Position numbers and translations under genes: made by a program. Below are positions 10,601-22,615 of a DNA stretch of 64,000 nt, in pieces (the first letter of the stretch is position 1; every line of letters begins with the position of its first letter). Where the stretch lies: positions 498,997,352 through 499,061,351 of the forward strand of contig CM077115.1 of the NCBI GenBank assembly GCA_039619475.1, read 5' to 3'. The stretch is from Icerya purchasi (lineage: Eukaryota; Arthropoda; Insecta; Hemiptera; Monophlebidae). The notes below the pieces were generated by a model. The model was not told where the DNA came from. It did not search any database and saw only the letters and a program-made list of their open reading frames with translations.

Positions 10601-12045
10601 TTTGGAGAGGGCAATGCTCCCCAGAAACTCTAAAATTGTTCCTCCAGAACTTAATACAAGCAATTTAATAGAAAATAAAGTTCTTTTTATTCGCTTTGGT
10701 TACAATTATGTTAAAAGATATTACCACAACATACTTTAAATTAGTTCAGTTAGCCATATACTTTTAAATTTCAAAATTACTAGATTTATTTATTTGACAG
10801 GACGATGAAACTTCATAAAATAAAGATAAAAAAATATTTTAAAATTTGACTTCGATATTTGCTTATTACTCCATGAAAATGGATATGCTTTTATTGAAAA
10901 TAAGCAAAAGAGCAATAGTTGTAAAAGATTTACGAGCTGAAAAGTGTATTAACTGTAATTAGCATTTTTTTTTGAGCAGCACCGTAACCAGGAACTACCA
11001 CGTCGATCCATTTATAAATATCAGTTTTTTTTGTTCTTTTTTCAGTTAAAACCAGGGATGAATCCAGTGGGGGTTTTGGGCGGGCAATGCCCCCCAGAAC
11101 TCTAAAATTGCCCCCCCCCCAGAACTTAATACAAGCTGTTTTAGAATGCAGCAATTTAATAGGAAATAAGATTCTTTTTATTCACTTTGTTTACAGCAAT
11201 GTCAAAAATTGCTACCAAAATATTTTGAAATGGTTCAGTTAGTCGTTTGTTTTTAAATTTCAAAACTGCCAGATTTATCTTTGACAGAAAAATGAAACTC
11301 CATAAAATAGGAATAAAAAAAAGTGATCATTTAAAATTTGACTTTGACGTTTGCTTGTTATTCTATGAAAAAATTGATAAATTTTTATTGCAAATGTGTG
11401 AAAGATGTAAAATATTGACGAGCTGAAAAAAATATTCACTGCAGTTTGTATTTTTTGTCAGCGTAAACGGGAACTCTCACTTTTCACGTCGATCCATTTA
11501 TCATTAATATCAATAAATTGTATTAAGACGTTTCTCTTTTCGGTTTTCATTTATTCCTTTTTTGTTTTTAAGCAACATGATCTATAGACAACTTCATTTT
11601 TGTTTCTGTTGCTTTTTTCTTGTTTTTTATTTCCAAAAAAAGTCCCCATTTAAAACAACTGAAACACCACGGCGTATTCGTTTATTATAAAAAGATAATG
11701 AACCCGTTCGAATGTTTTTGCAATATGTTCTTTAATGCTACAATTAGAATTAATCATTTTAAAACTAATTAAAAAAACATTGTTGTTTATAATCGGTTAT
11801 TTTACTTGAAATTTATTATTCACACTTACTTTTTCATTATTTTAAATTACATAATAAATCATTTTTTACATATTTGATTTTATCTAGGAATATCAAAAAA
11901 ATATTTTCTTAGTAAAAATATATAAAAAGCTCTGCCCCCCCAGAAACAGATTCTTGAATTCATCCCTGGTTAAAACAACGTGATCTATAGACAACTTCAT
12001 TTCTGGGTGTGTTGATTTTTTTCTTTCAAAAAACACCTATAATGT
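10571..12045. mobile_element. Old hAT-like element interrupted by a younger relative
   Basis: The segment 10571-11052 aligns with the left half of the element at 11053-11968 (shared phrases include GGGCAATGC.CCCCAGAA, AGAACTTAATACAAGC, GACGAGCTGAAAA-like and CGTCGATCCATTTAT). The sequence just right of the younger element (ATCTATAGACAACTTCATTT, about 11982-12001) matches an internal part of it (11580-11599). So the older copy is split at GTTAAAAC by insertion of a member of its own family. Its right end is not visible, so the limit near 12045 is approximate. Confidence 0.7.
11053..11968. mobile_element. hAT-like non-autonomous element, 916 bp, nested
   Basis: A perfect 8-bp target duplication GTTAAAAC lies at 11045-11052 and 11969-11976. 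The ends are CAGGGATGAATCCAG and, inverted, CAGGGATGAATTCAAG. Poly-C runs lie just inside both ends (about 11107-11120 and 11934-11941). No transposase coding is visible. Another member occurs near 44358. Confidence 0.9.
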
Positions 12046-13655
12046 GGCCAAGTCGATTTAAAATTGCTGTGGTAGGATGTTTGGTATCCATTTGTACAAA
12101 AGCTAAACACATGTTTAGTATTTCACTTTTGAGTTATGTATAGTTACTAAGTTAGTGCCCACTCTCTTGATTAATTCTGTTTTATTTACTTATTTTAATT
12201 TTTCTAATAATATTCCTTTAAAAAGTAAACTAAAATACTTATCGTTTTTAATATTATCCTGTATATTATTTTTGAAAAAATCATTATTTTTAATCAAACA
12301 TTTTTTAAATAATAATTTACCTGACGATTTTATAGTCGTATATATTTTATTTGTGTTAATAGTTTAAAAAAATTAGAAATTTTTTGCTTGAACATATTTC
12401 AGTCTTTCCTAAGCTTTGTGGGAAAATGTTTTTGTTTTAGTTATACTTTTATTTCGGGAGAATTTATTCGGCTCTTGAATATTATCTTTCTCTTATTCAC
12501 AAAATACTTAAATTTTTCGTTGTTTCGCTTTTATTTTTATTCTGTTATATTTATTTCTTTGTAAGAAAAAGTATTTTTAATAAACCAACATATATTTACT
12601 TATTTTATTTTTATATTTCAATAAACCGTTTCTTGTTTTTTACTCAGTAGCTTCTATACTAAAATTTACAGTCTTTACAAAATGTCTTAATGATTTTATA
12701 GTTATATGAAAAGTTACTTTTATTCTTTGCATAAATTATTGCTTTTAAAAAACATTGGTTTTAATGAAAGCTTCGGATTCTAAAAATTTGTGAATTATCA
12801 AGAATTTATTGAAATAGTACATTTACTAAATAAATAGCAAACAAGCTATAAGTTTGTTCAACGAAAATGTCCCAATGGAAAAATTTCGATAAAAGTCGAT
12901 ATTTCAGCGTTGTTGCCGAATGTTTAATATTCAAATTCAAACTAGAATTTTTATTTCTTTATTCAAAGTAACATATTTTTTGAATAAATTTTTCAGTCGT
13001 TATTTCAATAAAAAAACAAAAAAACAACTTTAACGCGCATTTATTAATTTATTAATGAAATCAATTAGTTCATTTTAGTGTTATTTTGTTCATTCGCTTT
13101 TTCCAGTTCACATGTTTAGGTTCATTCTGTAATTATTAATAAAACTGCATAATTTTTACTTTAATTATTAATACAAATGTAAATATAAATAATGAAAATA
13201 CCAAACAGTTATTACTGTTATTATTATTTCATTTGAACGTCTAATTAAATTAGACATGGTAATAAATTTATTTGAGTATTGATTGTGTAAATGCGTAATG
13301 TCTACAACATCATTTTATCATTCTTCAGTATTTCTGTTTGTTAATTTGATAATAAATGGAAGCAAACAGTATTCGTTTTATTGATTACACTTGTATTTCA
13401 GGTTTATTAAGAAGTAAATAAATTAATACTATGATAAATAAATTAAAAACAAGTGAAGATAAAATAAATTTACAATTTACATGACGATTTTAAACATTAC
13501 ACCAATTAAAGTATACAAGTTATTGTAAAATTTTATCAGATGATACTTTATGAATTTTTAATTTAGTTTTATTTTGTGTAACATAAAAATACTTCAATAT
13601 AGAAAAATAGCGCAATGTTTGCAAATATAATTTTCGTATTTCATATACATACATA
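12046..13655. other. AT-rich stretch, no gene
   Basis: About 1.6 kb of strongly A/T-rich DNA. The short open frame at 12155-12367 is made of low-complexity hydrophobic codons and is not supported. No RNA gene seen. Confidence 0.5.
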
Positions 13656-14968
13656 CACCGTTTGTCCGAAAAGTAAGGGGACTGATTTTTTTCTGAAGAA
13701 ACGAGTGGCGCTATCTGAGGGAAACTATTACAGTGACGTAGTACTATGTTTTGACATAGCGTATGATTTTTTGTTGGTCAGTAGTGTGATTATTTCTTGG
13801 TGAGATACGGTCTTGTAATTTGTCTGTTCTTTCAACGTGTCACGTTTTTCGTAATGGAACAACGATCGGTAATTAAATTTTATTTTAAACTCGGTAAAAC
13901 TGCTACCCCAACGTTTAACGATTTAAAAAAAGTGTATGGTAATGAATGTCTAGCCCTTTCGAAGGTATTCGAGTGGTATAAACAATTTAAGGAGGGGAGA
14001 GAGTCGGTGCAAGACGAGATAAGAAGTGGGCGGCCGTCGACGACGAGTACCGATGATAAAACCGACAAAATCCGAACCCTTCTCGCCGCAGACCGCCACT
14101 TATCATGCCGAATGCTCGAAGATGAGTCGGGAATACCCAAATCAACCGTTCACGAGCTGATTCGAAACGTTTTACACAAGCGGAAGATCTGTTCTAAATT
14201 CGTTCCTCATTCTTTAACGCCGGGGCAAAAAGAACAGCGCCTGAACTCGTCGCAGAATTTCATTGATTTGATCGATGAAGACGCTTCGCTGCTCGATAAA
14301 ATTATTACCGGTGATGAGTCATGGGTTTATCAGTATGGCCCTACCACCAAGAAGCAATCGAGTGAATGGGTGAGCAGTGGAGAGCCACGGCCGACGAAGG
14401 TTCGCGCGACAAAATCGAAAACCAAGACCATGCTCATCACATTTTTCGATTCTCAAGGTATCGTACATAAGGAATTCGTGCCTCCAGGCACCACCGTGAC
14501 TGCCAACTACTATTTGGGAACTCTGAATCGCCTTTGCAAACGGATTCAACGCGTACAACCAGAAAGATGGAAGTCCCGAGATTTTTTCCTGTTCCATGAC
14601 AACGCGCCAGCTCATACCGCCGGATCAGTGATCCAGTTTTTGACCAAAAAATGTATCCCAGTGTTGCACCACCCGCCCTACTCACCGGACCTGGCCCCGT
14701 GTGACTTCTTTCTGTTCCCTAAATTGAAATCTGCCATGAAAGGAATCCGTTTTGACGACATTCTATCGATTAAAGCAGCTGTGACACGTGCATTGGGAAG
14801 GATTCCAAAAGAAGCGTTCTCCAGAAGCTTCCAATGGTTGTACGAACGATCTGAAAGGTGCATTGTGGTGGGGGAGGATTATGTAGAAACTAGCCGAGAA
14901 TAAATTTTCCTATCTGAATTTGTCGATTTTTTATAATATTAGTCCCCTTACTTTTCGGACAAACGGTG
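13656..14968 (+). mobile_element. Complete mariner element with intact transposase
   Basis: The terminal repeats begin CACCGTTTGTCCGAAAAGTA and are perfect for 28 bp or more on both sides. TA lies directly outside (13654-13655 and 14969-14970). The perfect inverted match continues outward through TACATACATA, so the total perfect inverted repeat is about 40 bp; either the TIR is longer than the canonical form or the insertion site was itself palindromic. The 1.31-kb length is that of a full mariner, and the single gene is uninterrupted. Confidence 0.95.
13854..14903 (+). CDS. mariner transposase (DD34D), intact
   Basis: 349 residues, the usual mariner length. I chose the ATG at 13854 (MEQRSVIKFYFKLGK) because the family domain starts there; an upstream in-frame ATG at 13797 would add 19 unrelated residues. 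Residues 1-110 form the paired helix-turn-helix DNA-binding domain, with KVFEWYKQFKEGRESVQDE and GRPST. The linker motif FVPHSL (116-121) corresponds to WVPHEL. Catalytic residues are D154 in TGDESW, D249 in HDNAPAH and D284 in YSPDLAPCDFFLF, with 34 residues between the last two. No stop, frameshift or catalytic substitution is visible. It cuts and pastes the element at TA sites in the nucleus. Whether it is still active cannot be read from the sequence. Confidence 0.95.
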   Translation: MEQRSVIKFYFKLGKTATPTFNDLKKVYGNECLALSKVFEWYKQFKEGRESVQDEIRSGRPSTTSTDDKTDKIRTLLAADRHLSCRMLEDESGIPKSTVHELIRNVLHKRKICSKFVPHSLTPGQKEQRLNSSQNFIDLIDEDASLLDKIITGDESWVYQYGPTTKKQSSEWVSSGEPRPTKVRATKSKTKTMLITFFDSQGIVHKEFVPPGTTVTANYYLGTLNRLCKRIQRVQPERWKSRDFFLFHDNAPAHTAGSVIQFLTKKCIPVLHHPPYSPDLAPCDFFLFPKLKSAMKGIRFDDILSIKAAVTRALGRIPKEAFSRSFQWLYERSERCIVVGEDYVETSRE

Positions 14969-14970
14969 TA

Positions 14971-16873
14971 TGTATGTATATTGCTGTATTTTTAAATGTT
15001 TGTAAAATTTATTAATACTTCGATTGATCTGCAAATTTAAAATAAATCGAAGTAATGCTCGGTTATGAGGTGTTAGAATATTTGATTTTTGTATTATTAT
15101 TTAAAAATGAACTATGTAAATAGAAAAACTGAATACGTAATGACGTACTATATTTTCATTAAAATTATCCATCCCAGTAATTAATTCCTTTTGTTCATGT
15201 TTTTTTTCGCGGCGTTCTACAAATCAATTTATTAACATTTTTTTTTAATATTACAAATGTTTTTCATTGCTATTCCACATGCAACAACAGCGTTCTTTTG
15301 TACCTATTTAAAATTAAAGTTTTTAACAATATTTGGGTTATCAGCTAAATTCTGGAAAACTTATAAACATTTGCAATTATCATTTTACTTTATTGACTTA
15401 AGTATTTTATACCTGCTTTTGATTCTGAATTTGATAGAATGACCAATTCTTCATTGCTACTGCCGTTTTTTTTTTTTTTTTTTTTTTGTTAGATATTAAA
15501 AAAGTAGAACAAAGTAATCTATTACTAGTATAAACAAGAGCCCCGAGAAGAACTATTTCTAGAAGAATGAAACAAAAATGTCCCGAAAGAGAAAAAAATG
15601 ATAAATTAAGATAAAATTGGAAAAATACAAAAGTAATGAAATCAGAACTAGTGAAAATATGTCGAAAAAAATTAGAAGTACTAACGAACAAGTAAATCGA
15701 AACTGCAAAAATAAACACATTATCACTTATATACTAAGAACAAAAAAAAAATGGGAATTATTATTACAGAATTACAAGTTCATTCATTCCTTTAACAAAA
15801 TGTAAACAAAGAATAAATTAATCACATAACACTGAAGAAGTACATTTAGGTGGTCTTTAAAGTAGCCTAGGCAGTTTTCACCGTGAGAACTCTGGTAATT
15901 AAAAACGGTAATTCAGTGTAAAAAAAAAAGGTCAAAACGGAAATCATGTAAACGACGTAAATAAATATGAATTTAAAGTCGAAGTTGAATTCAAAAGTAG
16001 AAGAAGAATAATACCCGAACGTTAGTGCGCATAATGTAGTATCCGACATGAAATAACCATTTTCAAGTGTGGAAATAATTTATTTTAAAATTATTTCTAA
16101 TATTACATGTATCAAATGCTTCAACCAAAGGAATTTTTTAATGTTTGAAGATAATTAAGAATTATGTGAGAAACAAAATGAATGAAGGTAGATTAAATAA
16201 AATAAAAATACTATACACCGAATATTTTGTATTAAATAGGTTCGATTATGATAAGATTATTAAAAAATTTAGGAAAGAAAAGCCACGAAAAATAATGTAC
16301 GCAATTTTTAAATGTGAAATTTACTATCCAAAATCTTCCACTAGTGAATATCATAAACAATTATGAACAAGTGAAATTTGTAATTTCCACGTTGGTTATG
16401 TTAAAATTAAAATAACCAAGTTACTTGTTAATTCATTTGCCGTATTTAATTAATATATTTTTTTATATCGCTCCAAAAAATTAAATTACGAATAATGTTT
16501 TTAATTTCGCAATTAAAAGAATGCAATTGTTTATAAAAAGTTTGTTTTTTAAATGGAAGAAATTATTTTAATATTTCAATATTTTTATTTAAATATCACA
16601 AATATTTTTGTACTACTAATTTACTGTACTGCTTAAGTTACTTGAATTTTAAAAATTTATAGGTTGTTCCGTTTAGAAATGTCCTAGTGGAAATCGCATT
16701 AGGACGTTTTATAATTATATAAATTTAATATGATTATATATGTTGTTACATATATGTGGATATATAAAATAAATGTAGATATATTTATAATTATTATATA
16801 TGTTTATTCATTTAAAAATTTTGAAATTCTTTAAGCGTAAATTAGAAACAAAAAATATTACGAAAAATATTAC
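14971..16873. other. AT-rich stretch, no gene
   Basis: Nothing supported. A T-run of about 20 bases lies near 15469-15488 and could be a reverse-strand poly(A) tail, but no LINE or processed gene is recognisable next to it. Open frames at 15407-15718, 15617-15805 and 16145-16366 are low-complexity K/N/I- or F/L-rich and look like chance. Confidence 0.5.
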
Positions 16874-16946
16874 CGCCCAACGTGGGGCTCGAACCCACGA
16901 CCCTGAGATTAAGAGTCTCATGCTCTACCGACTGAGCTAGCCGGGC
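16874..16946 (-). tRNA. tRNA-Lys (anticodon CTT)
   Basis: 73-nt cloverleaf on the minus strand, beginning GCCCGGCTAGCTCAG. The D arm is GCTC-AGTCGGTAGA-GC type, the anticodon loop is CTCTTAA with CTT, the T arm is GTGGG-TTCGAGC-CCCAC, and the acceptor closes GCCCGGC with GTTGGGC plus discriminator G. The A box (TAGCTCAGTCGG) and B box (GGTTCGAGCCC) are canonical. A T5 run about 8 bases beyond the 3' end can act as the RNA polymerase III stop. No intron. Confidence 0.97.
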
Positions 16947-17822
16947 TGGTTGTTTTTGTTGCGTTTTATAATATATTTTAAAAATTCAAATAAGCTGCTA
17001 TATTTTATTTTAAATTCAATTATAAAATATTCCGCTAATATAAAGATATAATACTATACATTTTTAATGCAATATGTTTAATACAAAGAAAAATAATTTG
17101 CCAATGAAATTTTAATTCATATTTTGATCTAGTTTCCCCTATATTACTTAAAACGAATTACAGCTGACTTCATTAATTTATTTATAAACTTATTTTTATT
17201 GAATCGTAAAAAAAAATCCTATTCATAAATTAACTTGAGTTATAAATGTTTTAAAAAGAAAATTATAATGCGGGTTAAATTATCAACTCTTTATGTCCGT
17301 TCTTTTCCTGTACAATATAATCGTCTCTTTTATTCACGCATTAAATTTCAAAACCCGTTTTACTTGAGTAACTTATATTTTCTTTATTTTTTTCTATTTC
17401 AATGCTATTCAATTTGAAATAAATCAATACAGTAGTTAATTGAAACGATTTTTATTTTTATTTTTGCATGTGTCATAGTATGGATAAACTTAGTTCCTAT
17501 GTAGCAATTGATATTTAAGTGTAAATCGTAGGTTTTTGTAATAAAACAGAGACAGCTAAGGTTTCAATTTTTTTTTTCTTATAATATGTTCGGAACAACG
17601 TAACGGTTAGTTATCACAACAACCTATGAAATGCTAAATAAGGAAATGAAGAAATATATCTAAAAGAAAAACCATTCCGCGCCATTGAAGTTTTATTTTT
17701 GTTTTGTAATTATTTAGCATTATAAGTTTTGTATTATATAATATTTTTATTATTATCATATACAATAAAATAATGAGATTAATACATTATTCTTATAATA
17801 TACTAGACCAAAGCGAACAACG
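16947..17822. other. AT-rich spacer between two tRNA genes
   Basis: No feature recognised. The tRNA genes at its ends are on opposite strands and diverge from this spacer. Confidence 0.45.
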
Positions 17823-17894
17823 GACTCCGTGGCGCAACGGTAGCGCGTCTGACTCCAGATCAGAAGGTTGCGTGTTCAAATCACGTCGGGGTCA
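17823..17894 (+). tRNA. tRNA-Trp (anticodon CCA)
   Basis: 72-nt cloverleaf beginning GACTCCGTGGCGCAACGG. The anticodon stem-loop is TCTGA-CTCCAGA-TCAGA. The T arm is GCGTG-TTCAAAT-CACGT with a G-T pair. The acceptor GACTCCG pairs with CGGGGTC (one T-G wobble), discriminator A. The A box (TGGCGCAACGG) and B box (GTTCAAATCAC) are present. A T5 run at about 17901-17906 lies downstream as a terminator. No intron. Confidence 0.97.
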
Positions 17895-20157
17895 TATAAT
17901 TCTTTTTCATCTTTTTTTTCAACCTTAAAAATTTTTTACATATTTTTAAAATTCAGAAATATAAATAATTTAATTCGTATTTTATTTTAACAATTTCTAT
18001 TCTACATAATCACAAAATGATTACTAAATATAATAAAAGTAATCGATTTGAATTAAAAATTATACATATATCTAATATTTGGACTTGGTTGTTATTTTAG
18101 GATTTACAAGTAAATTTAACTTTCTTGTACTTTCTTGTAACGACATGTATCAGTTTATTAATTCATAATTTGCTATTTTTAAAATTGTTGTGCTTGTGTT
18201 TTTAGCTATTAATGAAGGAACTGTCAAAAATTCATGTGAATTAAATAATGTACTTGGTTTTACCTAAGGGAATGTATAAACTAATTTTCATATATTCCGT
18301 ATTTTAAGAATGAAAAAAATTGTGAGCTTAATTAATATTATAATACAGCCTTTAATGCAATTCAACTGCCATTATCGTAAATATCGAAAGTTATATTTAA
18401 AATTTTTTTCCAATATTGAACACGTGTTTTGTACATATATTAATAAAATTCTAAAAAATAAAATAGCAATAGTAATTTTTGATGAACATTACAAAGATAA
18501 ATTAGTTTATTAAAAAATATAACTCGTCCCTTTAAATAATATTTATCTGCTGCTAAAGAGTCTTTCATTTTATTTAAACATATTTCAAAGTTAAAAAAAT
18601 TTCGTATAAAATAAGTCTGCAATATACTCTTTTATTAAAAAATATAAATATATATATGCTTTAATACTTTGCATTTTTATTTAACTAAAAATGGAAATGA
18701 ACATTTGAACATAAAATTACAATCCATTTTTTCTAAAACGTAATTCTTTAAAATTCAGTATTTTATTAAATAAAACAATTTTTTTAAAGAAATTAATAAT
18801 GTATTCGAAAAAGTTTGAAATTAATAACAATACCTAAATAACAGTCCCATAGCCGTTTAGAGATAACTAATAAATTTTTAATTTAACTAGGAAATTAATT
18901 AATAACTGATACAAACAGAACACAATATATATATATATATATATATACATGCATTTGGTACTGATAGACCTCCAAATGCTATATCATTAAGTAGAAACCG
19001 CCTCGGTGTTCGTCTCCGTGGAGGCGAAAATGTTTTCTATGCAAAATTTTGCCAGACAACTTAGAAGACCATGAATCGCTTTTTAGTCAAATTTTACTCG
19101 GAGGCAAAAATTACCCCTCTACTCATACGAAGCTGCACTTGGGTTCAAAGAAATTCTACCAGACTTCTCTCCTGTAGAATAATTATTTCTCCTCTATTTA
19201 AAAGCCCTTTAATTATTATGATACATGAATAGCACGCTTCCACTTCATTTTATTGGAAACAACGTCGGAAGCGGTGACAACATGAATTCATATATGATGC
19301 GTATATTTTCATCAACCGTTTTTCAGAACAAAGTAAACTTAACACTGACACATTTAATTTTCAGAGTCAAAAGGGGTACGAATACATATATCAATTATAT
19401 GCAGATATATGTACTTTTTTATTTAGCTTATCTTTCCCTTTTGGTTCCGCACATAACGTACTTAAATAGTATTACGATAAAAAACGTTATTTAAAAATTA
19501 CGCTTAAATTAATTAAATTATTATTAACGAAGTAAGTAAGGACGTGAAATGAAGCATCAGTTATATCAAATCCTTTAATAATACACCTTGAAATGTTTTT
19601 AAGTTTTTTTAGAATATAATATGATTAATCTTATATGATTTTAAAAATTTATAGTTCTATTCACATGTCTCACACAGTGTAATTGGCGTGTGTAACGTGT
19701 GAATAATTATTTCAAAATTAGAAAAACGTCGTAAAATATACTATTAAAACAATGAGTAACGTCCCCACAAAAACTGAAAGTATAATTATTATTCAAAATA
19801 TAAAAAAGTATAATATAATGTAATTTTAAAATAGTATATAAATCGCTATAAAAATTGAAAATGTAAAATATATCAATTATCTATAATGTCATTCACAACT
19901 TGAAAAAATATTTGTCTCAATATGAACAATTTACAGGTTTTTGTATTGAATGTATATAAATGATTTTATTTTTAAATAATCAATATTTTTAAAGTTGTTA
20001 TTACTTTAAATTAATGCTAAACATTTGTTCTTTTTTGGCATTACTTTTTTCTTTATCTGTTTTTTAAAATATTGTTTCATAACCTTTTTTTGTGTTTCGG
20101 TCTATTTAATGGTTGTTTTTTTACCCGATTTAATTAATTTTATATTAATGTTAATAC
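17895..20157. other. AT-rich stretch, no gene
   Basis: Holds a TA microsatellite near 18926-18946. The 18990-19220 block is less A/T-rich and contains a small hairpin (CGCCTC / GAGGCG, near 18998-19025); I cannot assign it. Open frames at 18310-18513 and 19225-19494 have no recognisable content. Confidence 0.45.
18926..18946. repeat. (TA)n microsatellite
   Basis: Uninterrupted alternating TA run of about 10 units. Confidence 0.85.
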
Positions 20158-20460
20158 CAGTGGCGTACTTTTGGGGGGATTAGGGTTCAAACATTGTTTT
20201 TTTTCGGAAATTACGGCAAGTAAGCTAAAATTATTACTCATTTATTCGGATAATTGAGTCCCGAATAATAGGAATTTTCATTAATTTATTGAAACACACT
20301 TTCAACTTTATTTTCAAAATATTTTTGAAATTCCAAGAAAAATAAAAACATCTATCATCGACTAACAGGTTTCTCCTTATTTTTTAAATTCATCAGTTAA
20401 TTTATTTCAGTGGCGATTTTAGAGGGGAAGTTAGGGAAGTTAGACTTTCACTAAAATGTT
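20158..20460 (+). repeat. Two hAT-like left termini
   Basis: CAGTGGCGTACTTTTGGGGG starts at 20158 and CAGTGGCGATTTTAGAGGGG starts at 20408. Both match the CAGTGGCG + G-rich form of insect hAT ends. I could not find matching right ends or 8-bp duplications, so these are probably truncated or decayed copies. Confidence 0.4.
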
Positions 20461-20510
20461 TTCAAACTTCTGATTTATTAATATTAGAATTTTTCCTTAA
20501 AAGCAATTTC

Positions 20511-20790
20511 TTTTACGTTGTTCACCCCTGTGGGGTGTCGTGATCATGTAGCAATCCGATTGTTGCACGCCATACCCCTCGATCTTTAGCTCGTTGTATA
20601 CATTACTGCGAAGGTAATCCAGTTTGTTTTAGGGCGTCCTCTTGGTTTCGTCTGTACTGCATTTTCGGAGGGGCTGAAAAAGGCGTCTGCTTCCCATGTT
20701 AGGGGCGGCCTATTAGTGAGAAGGAAAACTATAAACCCTCCAGCAGGCAACGGGAAACCACTGGAGTATTTTTCCCTTGAAAATCATGAT
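20511..20790. repeat. Possible RTE-type LINE fragment
   Basis: A block of near-50% GC in an A/T-rich setting, containing GCAGGCAACGGGAAACCACT and GGGCGTCCTCTTGGTTTCG. Phrases of this kind occur in insect RTE-like repeats as I remember them. No reading frame is preserved. Function and class uncertain. Confidence 0.3.
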
Positions 20791-22615
20791 TAAAAGCAAC
20801 TTAAATAGACAAAATTAAATTTGTTTTTCTGACAAAAAATTCTAATTGCTACCGCTTTTTTCCTATTTTCTAAAAACACAAATAGTTTCAATCTCTGATA
20901 TTCAAACGTATAAAGCATTCGGGCGGAGATGTTATATAATTAGGATGCTATAGTAAATATTTGCTGTGTGTGTAGTTGTTTAACCGGTACACCCGTACAC
21001 TCAGTCTAAGATTCCGAAATTGCCTGATGATCAGCTGTGTTAGGTCATTCAAACCGAACTGCTATTCATACTTTTTTTGATAAAATTAATTTACAATCTC
21101 ACATTCATGATTTGTTATTTGGTTTACGCCCGCTTGAAAGATCGTGCTGTTGATATAGAATTTAAAAAATAGCTTTTTACACCTTGCACTAGGATGATCT
21201 TTATTTATTTTTGCTGTCTTCAGACAGATGTTAAATTTTGCAAATTTGTTTGAAGTTTTTATCGTGAATATTCCGATGTTTTTATTTTTAGTTTTATAGT
21301 AGTTTGTTTGCAATATTATGAAAATTCCTTAGATTTTTTTGAAAATTGTTGACTTCCCTACATTTTCTCTCTCAAATTTTTCTGATTTATCTGTTGACAA
21401 AATAAAATAAAATCAACTTTAAACCCTTTCATCCCTTCTATGGCAGGTACTGCGTCCTATAAAAATTTTCTTTGAATATTTTTTTAAGCAGAATATTTAT
21501 TTTTATGAAAAAATCCAGACATTGATAATTTTTGGATGTCATTTTCTAGAAATCGAAGTTGTATATGGTCCAGTTCACGTGAAAAGTAGCGAAAAGTGTT
21601 GCTCGTAAAACAAAGTAATTTCAAAACACCATTCTAGTATTTTGTTATAAAAATTATTCTAAAAATGTTTCTTTCGGTACCTCAAAAGCATTAAAATATT
21701 ATTTATCAAAAAGATTTCAATCTGAAAAAAAATAAACGGGAATGAAACCGTACGCGAAAACAAATTATTCCTTTTTTTACATTTCATGTAAAGTTAATGA
21801 AAATTAAAAAAATATTCTACGTTGCCGAGTTAATAAATTTATTTCAAAAAGTTTAATACATTAATAAAACAGATAAACAACATTCAGAGTGCGTAAGAAC
21901 GACGAATTGACCTCGCAACACACTCTGCAGCACCAATGCCAGAGAATCTGCCCCCCCCCGACATTAACCTATATATTTATGAGGATGAGCAAAGAGGTGT
22001 GAAGTTCTCAGTGGATGGCACAAAAAAGCTTTCCTGAGAAATATTAAACTAACCACTGACTTCTGATGTCCTTTTAACGGAATGAGCAGGAAAGAATATT
22101 CAATCCTCAATCGTCTCCGGACGTAACATACTGCTGCGTCATATAACTATTTTTATACCAAAAGCTCCCTACCAATGAACTGTTCCATATGTGGACTGCC
22201 AAATGAACCAACTGTGACGTATTTCGTTTATAATTGTAAAGAAGCTTGCGCAACACCGGAGTGCGCATAATACGGAGGCTCCTGTGTATGAAATCTTTTC
22301 CGACACTTCTGGTGCTATAGTCAAAATTCTGGCTTTTGCCGAGGAAACCGGATTGCATTTGCACATACTGATTTCACACAGTTCTCTATGTTCTCTAATA
22401 GCCTGGGCAGTTGAAGATAGAACATAGAGATGTAATAAAATTTATAAAAAAAAAACATTGAAAAAACAAAGTATATATAACACTTTAAATATGAGATATT
22501 TAATTCCAATTGATAATAAAAATCTTTAAATCTGAACAAGATCATTTAAAAAAATATTCAAACGAATAAATGTAAAGAAAAAACTAACGGACAAAAAAGC
22601 GCATATTGATAGATC
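20791..22615. other. No supported gene
   Basis: A/T-rich with a run of nine to ten C at about 21951-21960. Overlapping minus-strand frames at 22107-22545 are short and have no domain that I recognise. Confidence 0.4.

Noticed and set aside
13797..13853. Upstream in-frame ATG of the mariner transposase
   Set aside because: The added 19 residues do not fit the family, and the length of 349 from 13854 matches other mariners.
15407..15805. Overlapping frames near a 20-T run, suggestive of a processed gene
   Set aside because: Composition is low-complexity and no similarity to any family or a target duplication could be seen.
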